Assembly: GCA_032821775.1 (NCBI GenBank)
Contig: JAVLRN010000008.1
Span: forward strand, 2,728,001-2,792,000
Direction of reading: 5' to 3'
Source: Sanguinoderma infundibulare
Lineage: Eukaryota; Basidiomycota; Agaricomycetes; Polyporales; Polyporaceae
Length of the DNA: 64,000 nt
The notes below the pieces were generated by a model. That model was not told where the DNA came from. It searched no databases and worked only from the letters and a program-made list of their open reading frames with translations. Below are positions 43,860 to 55,720 of the stretch, piece by piece. Both the position numbers and the translations under genes were made by a program. How positions within the stretch are numbered: the stretch's first letter is position 1; every line of letters begins with the position of its first letter.

Positions 43860-45680
43860 TCATGCAAACCATTCATTAGAGTCTTCTGAGGATCTGCTTG
43901 CTTTGCTGTTGATCTCAGATTCCAAATCTTCATCCTCATCTGAATTAGACACTGAATCCTCTGATAGATTGCAAGGCAATCTTGACTTGTAGGAAATCAC
44001 TCTGAATGCAGCATACTCTTGCATACTCTTGCTGAAGGAATATTCCATTCAGTTCTGTCAGGATGTAGACATTATGCACTGTCTTCTGGTGTACTATGTA
44101 TGGCCCAGAGTACCATGGTATATATTTGTCCACAAGGCCTGCATCTCTGGCTGAGTTTTGCACAAGGACAAGTGTACCTGGCTGGATGGGTAGCTTCTTC
44201 AGCCAGTACCTAAAGCACTTTTCAAACTGTTTCTTTGACCTGATCCTAGAGCAAAGTATAGTATTGCTTGCATGCTTAAGGTCTTGAGGACGCTTGTCTA
44301 GCTGCCACATCTGCAAGGCTAGCAGTTCTGCTGAAGATAATCCTGCATGGTATGTGCTGATCATGAATGTGACCTCCGTGAGGTCTAAGAGGAGAATAGG
44401 ATGGACACCATGAAGCAGATAAAAAGGGTTAAATCCTGTAGACTGCCATGTGGTGACACGGTCTGCAAAGAATGCTAGATAGACTTTCTTTGTCCATTGC
44501 TGAATATCCCTTTGACAATCTTTCAGGATTGCTTCACAGATGGTAAAATGGTCTTGTTTGACAATGCCATTGCTGTGTTTATTATAGAGAGATATCTTGA
44601 TTTGAGAAATGCCATACTGCTTCAGCAGTTGCTCAGTTGCTCTCTTAAACTCCTGCACCATTATCTGTAATAATCTCTGCAATATGCCCATATCAACAGA
44701 TGATTTCTTTCCATAGAAACTTGACAATGGCTTTTACAGTGATCCTTCACAGTGCACATCCTTCAGCTGCATGTGAGAGGTCATTGTGTGCTGCAATGAT
44801 ATATCTGTACCCATTGACACTCAGCATAAACATGATGTCCACATAAATTTGAGAAAAGAGAGTGACAGGTGTGTGAATGGTGGGAGAGACCTCTATGCAC
44901 TTGGTGTTCCACAGCTGATATTAATGGCAGGTGCTTATATGATGTTTGACATTCTGGAATAGGTTAGGTCAATAGAATCACTCACACACATGTCACAGCT
45001 GAGTGACTGCACCACAAACAAAATAAAAACAAAGCTTACTGGTGTGGGCTGACACACAGCAGAGTGGGCAGAGGCAAAGAGGATAGATTGTCTAGACAGG
45101 AAGACAGCTGGTGGCAGGGGCTGTTAAGCTGCCTACAGTGGATGGGGGAGAGAACAAGAGACAAAATCTAAGGTCTCTGAGCCCTACCTCACAGCCCTTA
45201 TATACTATTATAGAAGGGTGCACAGACCATGTCCTGTGTGGTTGTGTTTGGTATATATATAAGGGAACAATGAGGTCACCATGATGTCACCATGAGGTCA
45301 CCATGAGGCTGGGAAACAATAAGGGAATCTATTTACATAACAACGACCAATGTTCATGATGGGCCAGAACTGGAATCCTCCCAGGCTGGCCTTGAAAGAT
45401 AAGATATAATAAATGGCATCTAGGGTCACACCCCAAGATAAGATGAAATGGGAGATAATGATAAAAGCCATCTGGGCTGTGCCAGCCTTCAGAAATGAAA
45501 TATTGCCAAATGTGGTACAAAAAACTGTGACAGCATATGGTGGAATACACCATAGACTCCTTTGTGACCCAGCTTCTCATAAGCTTCTGTAAGGATGCTA
45601 TACTGCTGATCACTATCAAGGACCACTGCTAAAGGTGATTTCTGATTGCACCACTTGTACATCTTCCCTGCAGTCACAAA
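43860..45680 (-). pseudogene. Integrase of element B (decayed)
   Basis: Upstream fragment AYEKLGHKGVYGVFHHMLSQ (45600) is the HHCC region. The long frame 44727-43945 contains GISQIKISLYNKHSNGIVKQ, FFADRVTTWQSTGFNPFYLL, HGVHPILLLDLTEVTF and RSKKQFEKCFRYWLKKLPIQ, then GTLVLVQNSARDAGLV, a clear Ty3 integrase core and C-terminus. It ends with an acidic segment (43990-43870). Frame breaks lie at about 44730-45480. Confidence 0.88.
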
Positions 45681-46059
45681 GAACTGAGTCGCTTGCTGTA
45701 GGAATCACCTCTTTGCTTGGACAGATAAAAATGATGGAGTCTCTAAGGTCTCAAGAAAATGCTGGATGTTATAGAGTGCCTGCTCTTGTCTATTATCTGT
45801 CACATGTAGAGCTGATACTTCAGAAGGTGTGGTGGTTATGAAATCCTTCCACATAAGGAATAGTGATGTCTCATCCATCCACTGATCCAATTCTTTAGCC
45901 TTTTGCTTTTCCTCATCTGTTGGTCTCCTCCTTGAGAGGGCATCAGGTCCTCTGTGTCTGTCTGCAGAAATATGCTGTAGCTGAAAATCAAAGAGGAGTA
46001 TTTTCTGAATCTAATGATTGATTGCAGCATTTGATTGAAGGTAAAGATTATTGAGCATA

Positions 46060-47660
46060 TTCTTGATGTACTTCACATCGACCTCTAGTATCAACCTTTT
46101 AATGCCAATAAGGTACAGCCTTCAATGTTGTAGTGCACAGAAGCATTCATACAGCTCTAGCTTAGGTTGGCTATATCTGGACTCTTGCTCATTGAATAGA
46201 AGGAATTCATATCATGCTGACCTTCACTGATCACTCTCATCCTCCTGAGAAAGAAGAAATCCAACTGCAATATTGCTGAAGTTAAGTGATATGTAGACTG
46301 GCCTGTCACAGTTATAGTCTATAGAGTGTAGTGCTAGTGCAGAGGAGATTAACTGCTTGAGTCACTGAAAAGCTCCTTCACACCTCTGGTCCCATATAAA
46401 CTCAGCATCCTTTTTGATGAGTTCTGTCAAAGGCTGACAGATTTCTAAATATCCCTTGATCTAAATCTGCACTGTAAAAGCCTTGCACATCCTTGACTGT
46501 CTGTAGTGCTGGCCACTTCTGAACTTTCTCAATCTTGACATCTTCTGGGAGTCACCCTTTAGAACTACACTTCTGTCCAACAATGATCACTTCAGGCTTG
46601 CAGATCTGCATTTTCTTAGCTGAGACTGTTGCACCTGCATATAATAACCTGTAAAAAATTCTATGCACATCCAATGCATGCTTCCATATAAACTGCCTGA
46701 TGCCAGGGTTCGCAGGAATAGTCTCTGAGTTTCCCGCCTGATCGAGGTACTGGCTTTTGGGTCCTTTGATTGAAAGGTCATCAATGAATATGTTTGCAGT
46801 GTGAGGGATTTCATCTTGTAGGATAAAAGTCATGCAATTCTGAAATTTAGCAGAGGAATTGATATATCCCTGGGGCATGCAGGTGATTTGCAGAAGTCTC
46901 AAAGGTGTCATAAAAGATGTCAGGTCTCTGCTACATGGATCAATAATGTGCACATCATATTCAGAAAATAGGTCAAACACTGTATAGCATTGATATCCTG
47001 CAAATGGTTCCACAAAGTCATTCAGGATAGGTGGTACTCCTGCATCTCTTATACTGACTTTGTTAAGTGGCTGAAGGTCATGGACCAATCACAAGTCTCC
47101 ATTCTTCTTCAGCACACAAAACCACTGTGAACAATAGGATGCTTGACTCAGCTCATAGATGGCTACAGCAATCTTTTCCTGAATAATTTTAATGACCTTC
47201 TCCTTGATTTCTGGTGGTACTGGGATGTAGGGCAGCTTCCATGCTTCATGGGAGACTATTGGCATAATATATGGTGAAAAGTAATCCTCCCAAAGTGTAC
47301 TGTGGTCATTATCCTCAAATGCAATGCACTTCTCATTAAGTCTGAGAATATAAAGGAATAGCTTCTCTTCTTCAGGCCATAGATATCCATCTTGGTTGAG
47401 ATTAATGTTGTCAATGCACTCCTGAGTCAGTTTTGCTGTTGAAATAAAATCTGATACATTTGCACTTAATGGCAACAAAAACTTCAATGGATCTTCTGGA
47501 AAGTGTCGGGTAACCTTACATTCTTCAGGTACTGTACCTGCTACTGGCTTCACCTTCTGGTCTACATGCTTGAAGGCTGTATTTACACTGCTTGGGGTTG
47601 TATACAGGTCCTTAGATTCTTTAAAGATGCAGAAGTTTGACTGAAAAATTAGTAACCCTA
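46060..47660 (-). pseudogene. Reverse transcriptase and RNase H of element B (decayed)
   Basis: The RT lead-in reads KPVAGTVPEECKVTRHFPED, IPVPPEIKEKVIKIIQEKIA and SYCSQWFCVLKKNGDL, then LVHDLQPLNKVSIRDAGVPP in the next frame (47088-46552). Then FDLFSEYDVHIIDPCSRDLT, PQGYINSSAKFQNCMTFIL and NIFIDDLSIKGPKSQY, where FIDD retains both catalytic Asp. RNase H at 46330-46060 reads CDRPVYISLNFSNIAVGFLL and YSQPKLELYECFCALQH, with TGA stops at arginine positions. Confidence 0.88.
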
Positions 47661-50600
47661 GGCTAGGGTTATACCTGAAATTGCTGCTAAGTCCTTCATC
47701 CTGCAGATACTCATCTGCCTGCCCCACACTTGGCATTGCACTGCCCTCAGCCCAGAAAGGGTGCATAGTGCAAGGGAGAGAGTCAATGTTACCTTGGTTG
47801 CCACCAAAAAGAGCTTGCAGGGGTGCTGGAGGGTACATGGAAAAGGGTGGGTATGGGCAGGCTATCAAAGTGCTGAAACATATATTGCAGAAATGACTGA
47901 ACACCATATATGGGAAATAGGCAGGTGGTAAGGGATATACATGTGCAAGGGTACAGCAGCAGCAGATAGTGAGGGGAAATACAGCACAGCCAGCCATAGC
48001 ACTCATTACTGACATACATCAGAAATGATCAAGGAGCAGAATGCGATAGAAAGACATAGCAGAAAAGGAGTCCACAGCAGAAACTTGAAAAGACAGATGT
48101 GTGGGTGTGCAGAGAGACTGCAGCAGAACAGGATCACTGAGAAACTGTAATGTACGGGGACAATGCATCATAGACATGGTGCCACTTTTGTGTGCGGTGA
48201 TTTCTTCTCTGGGAATAGAGGTCTTGGATTGTGTGAAAGAGAGAAAAGGAAAGGTGAAACATACCTTATTTGGCAAAAACCTCAAATTCCTCCTTAAAAA
48301 AGTTGCAGAGGTCATCTGCACAGCTCTAAAAGACCTCTGATAGTATTTGCTCAATAAAAATGCGGACCTCCCCATTGATAAAGAGCTCCATATATGTGTC
48401 TGCTTGCACACATGAGATGGGAGATGGACTGCAAGCTTTATACTCATCCGAAGGTCATGAAGTATCATGAGAGGGGGAAGTGAGGTCTGAGGGTCCAGCT
48501 GAAGATCCAGCCATGGCAAAGAAGACAGACACTGGAGGTGGAAGTGAAAGGACAGAAAAAAAAGGTGTGGTGGAAGCAGACACGGCCTGTATGGTGCACA
48601 AGCTCAAAGCGGAAAGTAAAGTGGATGTTTGAAGGTGAAGGGGGCAACAAGAAAGCTTCAGCTTGGTCTGCTTGTAAACTAAGCTTTGCCGATCTTGATT
48701 AATATGACTGGTGTTGCAGTCATCCATCTCTGACATGAGGTCATCTTTTTTGTTGACATCATAGTCATCATTGTCACTGGTGGATGCAGGAAGGTAGATC
48801 AATATTGGGGGAAAGGGTGTCGTGCAGCATTCAAGCCATATATCCTTACCTGGAGGATACTTGGGGATCCAGGGTTTCTTGATGGGCAGCAGATGGATGA
48901 GAATGCATGAGAGATCATCCAGGAGTGAGGCTTGATCACCATTGTGGAGGGTGGGCTGAAGATATGGGATGGCAGCCTCCTCCAATGTGAGGTCAAGACC
49001 ATGACTGTTACAAGGATCCAGAGGTGGAAGCTCTGAGAGTATTGGCTCATCTTCAAGGGTGTGATGGTGGTTGTTGGACAAATGTGTGAGGTTGGAAATC
49101 ATTGTAAAGTTGAGGCCACTGGCATGTAGATACATAGTTTGCATGTGACAGAGCTGGAAGATCTGCATGGCCTGTGCATGATTGTCATCATTGAGGATGG
49201 GCTCTTAAAAGTCACCCCTGCCATTCTACAGGAGGGCAGGGTCAACTGTCTTGACATGGTCATGTTCTGAGAGGCTGAGCAATTCTCAGAGATGGGTGAA
49301 AGCGATGTCAAGGTAGTTGATAGGGCACGTGTGCAGTTGCTGAGTGAGTAGGTGATCGAGAATGAGGTGGGGTTCTAATGTAGATGATGGTATGATGGGG
49401 GAGGAGTCATTGCTGTTGAGGTTGAGGCCAGTCTCAGGGGCATCAAGGAGAGGAAAGGGCACACCGAAGTGGGGATCCTGCCTGCTGGTGCCCATCTCAT
49501 AGTTCTCTGAGGTGGGGTCAGACATCTGTCCACTTGCAGACTCCAGGAGCTGGTTGACACATTGAGAGCAGACTGAGGGTATATGCCATAGTGCATCCAT
49601 GAGTGCAGCAAGGTGGGAGAGAATGGAGGGCTCAGGTGATGTGGAGGTCATCACAGCACTGTTGTTTGGATGCTCCAGGGAGGTAGTTGTTCCCCTGGGC
49701 ACTGGTTGCAGCAGCAAAAATTGTAATCATGAGCAGGGCCATTGAAGGTCTGAGTGGTGTGGAGATGGGCTTCTGGCTGTTCATCTGAGAATGCGTGAGC
49801 CCCCAGTTTCTTTTTTTATTACAGTGCATGGCAGAAATGCATTATGCATACTAGAGGTTGCTTTGGCACAGCCAGTACCGCAGCAATTCAGGAACCTTCC
49901 CCCCTAGTTATGTGGGACTCTCACCCACTAAAACTCCACAGTGCAGGTCCATATGTCCTGCTCTTACTGCCAATAACATCTAACCAATATATTTCAGGGG
50001 TGAGCCTTACTTAAGGATGTCGACATCTCGGTATCTCCCTCAAACATTTGTTCAAAGAAGACAGCAGCTTTTTGGTCCACCAGTCGCCAGGGTTTGGTCA
50101 TGAGACCATGTATTTGCTCTGCAGTTCCTTCTGCTTCGTTACTTTTTAAGTTCAGAGTTTACACAGTTTCCTGCCACCAGCTGGATTTACACAGTTTCAA
50201 CCTGCCACTAAGTTTACGGTACTCTCTTGCCAACCTGCCAATAGGCTTTAGGTAGTAACTGGCTGCGCACCCCTTGACAGGGATGGTTGCACTCTCTGAC
50301 TTGGGAGTCTTTTGTCGAAATCAGCGAGACCACGTGAAGGCCCTCCCCCACCCACTGTGAGCCCCCAGTTTCGATTGAGCAAGAGGGAAGGAAGAGAGGA
50401 TGAGGTTGAAGACATGTTGGACACATCCTTGCCCTGGGGGATGTGCAGTGAGATGAAAAAAATGGAAACTTACATTTTTGCAGTCTTTTGCTCATATTTC
50501 CTCCTCCCTCACATCCTCCTCATCCTCCTCCATCCTTATCTCTCCCTCCTCCAGCTCCTCCATCATGGTCCAGCCTGTCTTATGTATCTTTGGCTTGGTG

Positions 50601-50990
50601 TCATTGTTGTTGTTGTTGTTATTGTCTTTGCCTTTAGGCCCAGTCATAGTGAGGTAGAAAGGAGTGGGTCGAATAGGACAAGGGGAGTGGATGAGGGACA
50701 AAGAGGGAGTAGAGTCAGGTAAGAAAGAGATGAAAAAAGGAGGTGAGTTAGAGGGGAGGTGGTGGTTGGAAACCAAGAATGCAGGCACTTCAACCTGGAG
50801 GCACTGCAGGTCTTGTATATTGAGATCACATGCTGGACATGAGTTGAGATGTTCTGTGAGGTAAAAATGTATGTAGACTTGGCCATAATGAGTAATAGAG
50901 TGTTTTGGAGAGTTTTTGAAGCTGTCAGAGACTGTGCTGGAAAAGGTGGTCACAGAAATATATCAATCTTCAAAGTAACAGTCTTGATAG
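47660..50990 (-). other. Unassigned block inside element B, between protease and RT
   Basis: This 3.3-kb stretch lies between protease (51.24 kb) and RT (47.6 kb), longer than expected for the family. Minus-strand open frames of 78-237 codons occur: 50953-50492 (HLNSCPACDLNIQDLQCLQ, a polyAsn run, and an acidic end), 49717-49286, 49168-48455 and 48519-48019. They are Ser/Pro/Leu-rich and match nothing I recognise. The block may be a foreign insertion or an extra region of the element; no terminal repeats were found. A retroposed segment (49811-50356) sits inside it. Confidence 0.35.
49811..50356 (-). mobile_element. Retroposed (SINE-like) insertion with 16-bp target duplication
   Basis: The 546-bp segment is flanked by identical 16-bp repeats GTGAGCCCCCAGTTTC (49795-49810 and 50357-50372). 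On the plus strand its left edge is TTTTTTTATTACAG, so on the minus strand it ends in a short A-rich tail. Long target duplication plus 3' A tail is the signature of target-primed reverse transcription. There is no open frame. The source RNA was not recognised; no clear tRNA-type A and B boxes were found. Confidence 0.75.
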
Positions 50991-51239
50991 TGACTAAAAT
51001 AGGCAGGGTACATAGTCTGTTCGAGGACACTACCTACATAGTGCTGTTCAGGGGCTGCCAGGGCCATAGAGTCATCATCACAAATAAAGTAAGAGGATAT
51101 ATTGAGGGTATCAAAGGTGTCAAGAGTGTCAGAAAGGTCGAGGTTGTCAGCAGTAATGTGATAGAAGATGTGAAACTGATGTGCTGATTGGGTAAGGAGT
51201 TCCAGCACTTCAAGTTCTGTATTTAAAGGATTTTTGAAC

Positions 51240-53466
51240 AATAAAAATGTCCCTTCCTCCCTTTTATCAATAGAAATACAATTGTGCCTCTGCTAAAACC
51301 TTCCCAACAATAATCTAAAATGTGTATTTTCAGAAACACACAGGGTAGCCTTAGTCTGGGCCTCTCCACAGGTCAATACAACTCCCTTGATAATTCCCAT
51401 GAGGGTGGATACAGAATTGTTTGCAGATAACATTCTTGACTTTATTGTGATATTCAAGGGTAATTGAATTACCCTTTTCTACAAATCACTGCTGACAATG
51501 TTCATTTCTGAGCCTGGGTTCACTATAGCTGATATTGGCTGCTCATTAAAATACACTTTAATCCTGATTAATGAACTTTAATATGCCAATAAAGAAAGGG
51601 CTTTTCTTTACCTCTTGACTTGGGATAGGTCTTTTAACCTTCATTAAGTCCTGCAGCTGCTGAGATACATCCCAGAAGGTCTCAATAACCTCTCCTACTG
51701 ACATAGTGACTGAAGTTTTGAGAATCCTGTTAAGGATTTTGCTTGGATTTGCTTGCTTTGCAATCTGTGACTGGACTAGGAGCTTCCGGGCATTCCCCTC
51801 CACCTTAGGTTCATTGGCCTTCTGTCTTCTGGAGGCTCTGTATGTGGCATTCTTTATGACTATGTCTTCATCATTTAGTGGGTCAAACATGGGTTTGTAA
51901 GTCTCAACTGGCTTGGACTGGGGCACTTGAGGTGTTATATCAGCTGGACAGATCCCTGGGGGTTTGAATTTCTTTGAGGCAGTGCACTTTATTCAATTTG
52001 AATGTGATGGTGGAAATACTCCTTTGAAGTGCTCTTTGTGCACTTTTCTTGCCATTTTGGGAGTATGCTCTACAGAGAAGACATTGGTAATTGTTCTCTG
52101 CATCTGACCCTTTCCAATGATTCATGAGTGCTTGAGCTGCTAAAGCCACAAAGTTTGAGCTGCCATGAGCTCTCTAAAGGCAGCAAACTGCATGGATGCA
52201 TAGTTCATCACTATTGTGCATAATCCTTGCACCATCTCCCATCACATACCTTCTATTTCCATCTCACTTGACAATTCCACTGGTTGTGAGATCCTTCAGT
52301 GTGACACAGTCATTCATCCCATATCTTTGTGTGCCACAGCCATAGCATCTCATTTCCTCATAGCTGTTCATGCTGTTGGGCCTTGCTGAAGGTACAGAGG
52401 ACTTAGGTGGTGAGTGGGGTGAGGCACCTTTGGGAGATTTTAAAATAAGCACAATATCCTTGTCCAGCTTGAATGCTTGATAGAAAAGTGATGCATATTT
52501 TAAATCATCAATAGACATGCTCTGAAGCCTATTAATGAGATCCTCAACATCATCCTGGGCACCAGGCTCATATGTATGCTGTGTGGTCTTAGAGATTGTC
52601 TTGGATAAAGTGTCAAACTTTACATAGTGTGCCTTTCTCTACTTTCACACTAACTTGAAAGTCTTCTGCAGTTTGTCTTTGTGCTTAGGCTCATAATCAG
52701 ACTTAGTATCTGATTTATCACTGTCTTTTGTGTCTAAATCAGAATCAGATTTCAAGCTGTTCAAACTGATGTCTCCATCTTCATCATCCCAGTCTGATAG
52801 GTCTGCATCAAACTGGTTTCAACCATACATTCTTTGCACTATCTTGACTAATTTGCTCACCTTGAATAGTTGCTTATAATCATATGTATTGACTTTCTGA
52901 TGATAGGCTGCCTCAAGCCAGACCTGAAGTGTCTTGAGAATGCCTTTCCAAAAGCATTTCTGATATTCTTCATCTGAGATATGACCTTTCAACTTGAGCC
53001 ATCCTGCAATCTTCTAAAAATCTCTATTATAATTTCTGAACTTGGTGAGTGAACTCATTGGCCTAGCTCTTGCCTTCTTTACAAAGCTTGAAAGGTCTTT
53101 CTTTCTGTAACACTTTTTATATTGATCAGCATCAAACAACTTTAAAATCTGTTCCTTCATAACTGCCTAGTCAGTATTATCCAAAGTCTTCAGTATTTTA
53201 TGCACATCCTTGCTGCAATACTGGTGAACATATATGCACTGCTTGGCTTTGTCTTTAACATTGTTATGGTCTAAAAGATTTTTATAGTCTTGAATAAAAT
53301 CCTTGACCCTGCGAGGTTTTCCTTTAAAGGTCTTGGGGGCCTTGTTAGAGCCACACTGTGGCATATCCACTCTAGAGCAATAATTGTTGGGAGTAGTCAT
53401 AATAGTAATCTGTGATGGAGGTGGTATCTGTGAAATGGATATACTAGGTATTGAAGGTGGTAGCAC
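51240..53466 (-). pseudogene. Gag and aspartic protease of element B (decayed)
   Basis: Gag starts at about 53466 with APKTFKGKPRRVKDFIQDYK and QYCSKDVHKILKTLDNTD. A zinc-knuckle relic, MRCYGCGTQRYGMNDC (about 52350), has Tyr where His is expected. The protease (51560-51240) reads EQPISAIVNPGSEMNIVS and ENTHFRLLLGRF, then CISIDKREEGTFLLF. The catalytic D-[ST]-G has become N-P-G. Multiple stops and shifts. Confidence 0.85.
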
Positions 53467-53753
53467 TGTCGCTGATATAAGTGATAGGTTAGTGCTTGCA
53501 GTAGTCTGCTATTGGCTGATGCTTGATTGCCTTGATATAGCCAGAGAACTGGATAGAGATAATTGGTCAGAAGATATATAGGATATAGAGGGTGTAAAGG
53601 AAATTGAGTCTAAGTCTGACTCAGCAAAGGGTAGATTACTGGGTAATTCACCCAAATGTCTTGATGGTATGGACAGAGTGAAATATGAAAGGAATTGGAG
53701 TAGTAGACAAGTAAGATGTCTTGATCACAACCCCTTCATAGTGGGCTCCAATT

Positions 53754-54847
53754 TGAGATACGCACAAGTTACCTAATAGAAAGCACTACTAAATAAGATG
53801 TGTCTAAAGTAATTGGACCAGGATTTAGACCAGATATTCCTCCAGATGTCCATGATAGTGATTAGAGGTATGGGGGATGATAGATAAGGTTGAGGTATAA
53901 AAGAGGATAATAGAGAGCAAGCATGTCAGAGGCTTTCAGACTCTCAGAGGGGGACTTGACTATTGTGCACAGTTGCACCAGGATCACCTGTTAGAGATGA
54001 GGTGAACTTTCAGGGAAAACCTAAATTTGGCCTTTTTTAGGGGGACCCAGCTGAGGTCCTTATATACTAGTGGCTATCTAGAATCAAATATAAATAAATA
54101 GACTATTGTGCTATTGTGCTAAGTCTGAAAAATAGGTTATAGACACAATACTATATTTAAAGATAGCACAATACTGTTGAAGTGCTCATTGTTCTTAAAC
54201 AATAAATATATGCAGACTGTGAAAAATAATCCTATGAACAATAAAGGAATAAACAATAGTTCACCAACCAGCATGAGGATAACAATCTATACAGTGAAAT
54301 ATGCACAATCATCATGCTATATGCCTGAGAATATTCTCAAGTATAATAGGCCAGGATAAAAGTCATCCTCAAACAATTAAGTATGAGGAATAATAGATTA
54401 AAGTCTGTAGTGTGAAAATACTCAAAGAATAAAAGGATAGAGCATAATAGTCATTTTCAAATAACAATAAAGTCATATCACACAAAAAAAAACCTGTGCT
54501 GACTGAGCATGTGTATAGTAATGTGTATCAGTCATCATGCTTGGACCTTAGTCAGCCTTTTTCAGGTCATGTGCCAAGAACCAAATCATCTGTACAGCAT
54601 AGCAAACAAATAGAGAGTATATGTAGAGTCTGCACTAAATCATGTTGCACCTAATGAACATCCTGCACCTTGAGCTCTCACCTTCCTCCCCAGACCCTTC
54701 TTGGACTGACTCTCTGTCCTTTCTTCACCCCAGTAACTCTCTGAATCTAAAGATAGGTTCTTCAGAGTCAAGGCAGTTTCAGTGCTGAACTGGCTCTCCT
54801 GCCAGCCTGTACCTATTCAATAGATCAGTCATACACCATATATGACA
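53754..54847 (-). repeat. 5' LTR of element B
   Basis: 1094 bp, TGAGATACGCACAAG ... ATATATGACA on the plus strand. It is alignable with the solo LTR at 35548-36597 and with the interrupted 3' LTR at 41608-43109. Carries the empty site for the MITE found in the 3' copy. Confidence 0.9.
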
Positions 54848-55379
54848 CTACATAACTTCTGATGAATATAAAATGAAACACTTTTTTAAATTTTGCCTTG
54901 AGCACATAATGCAGATACTTAACATTTGCATAACTGCAATGTTAGTCAATTGTTCCACAAATTGTACCCATAAATGTGAAAATCTGAAATTTTATGCTAT
55001 TGTATAAGTCAAGCTGCATCTCCACCTAATCATCCCACATTGACTGCCTTATTAGTGCTGACAGAAGGAACTTTCCTTTTACACCATTTAGGACCTGTTC
55101 TCCTTGATTGCCATACTAAAAGATAATTCTAATATTAATTCTCTTATCTATGGCTGATAACATGCCCACAGCACCAGCTGTGTCTTTTTCAGCTTCTTTT
55201 CTGATATATGTCAGACCTTCTCAAATGGTACTTTTATATGTTTTCGCTTCCGCTGTTGATGTGCCACCCAATGATGCTTTGATATTCTATTTAAGATAGC
55301 TTCCACCTCCTACCTTTTTGATATATCTCATAGTTACTGGATTGTCTGTCACTGGGTGCACTTTTCAGCTTCCATCCAC
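54848..55379. other. AT-rich intergenic
   Basis: About 530 bases between the element B LTR and the minisatellite. I see no gene, terminal repeat or RNA feature. Confidence 0.4.
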
Positions 55380-55720
55380 GCTTCCCTTTTATATATTTTT
55401 ATGCCTTTCTGGCACCTTCTCTCTATGTTTTTTAACTCTTGTTCATGCCTGCTAACTCATATGTTTTTAGGCCTTCCTGGCACTCTTTTACTATGTTTTT
55501 TGGCTTCTGTCTGTGCCTGCTGTCTTATATGTTTTTGCACCTTCCTGGTACCCTCTCATTACGTTCTTCAGCTCTCATCTGCACCTGCTGTCCTGTATGT
55601 TTTTCTGACACCCTCTCACTACTCTCATCTGCACCTGCTAACCTATATGTTTTTAGGTCCTTCTGGTGCCCTCCTGCTATGTTCTTCAGCTTATGCCTGC
55701 TGTCACATATATGTTTAGAC
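55380..55720. repeat. Minisatellite, about 60-70-bp imperfect units
   Basis: About five imperfect units of the form cTTCtGGcaCCcTCtc..ctaTGtTttTtagCtc..tCtgcaCCTGCTgtCcTaTATGTTTTT, at about 55408, 55478, 55546, 55605 and 55665. Overlapping open frames (55356-55718 and 55439-55909) arise from the repeat and are not taken as genes. Confidence 0.8.

Larger units (their letters stand above)
41423..54847 (-). mobile_element. Large Ty3-type LTR retrotransposon (element B), nested and decayed
   Basis: The 5' LTR is at 53754-54847 and the damaged 3' LTR at 41423-43109. Next to the 5' LTR, the minus strand reads aa-TTGGAGCCCACTATG, a good candidate primer-binding site (TGGAGCCCAC). Coding order on the minus strand: gag (53466-51560), protease (51560-51240), RT (about 47640-46550), RNase H (46330-46060), integrase (45680-43945), then an extra ORF (43729-43229). 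An unassigned 3-kb segment separates protease from RT. Stops replace arginine codons repeatedly (CGA to TGA). Confidence 0.88.

Noticed and set aside
50604..50622. GTT trinucleotide run
   Set aside because: A short microsatellite encoding a poly-Asn stretch in one minus frame; common and not informative.
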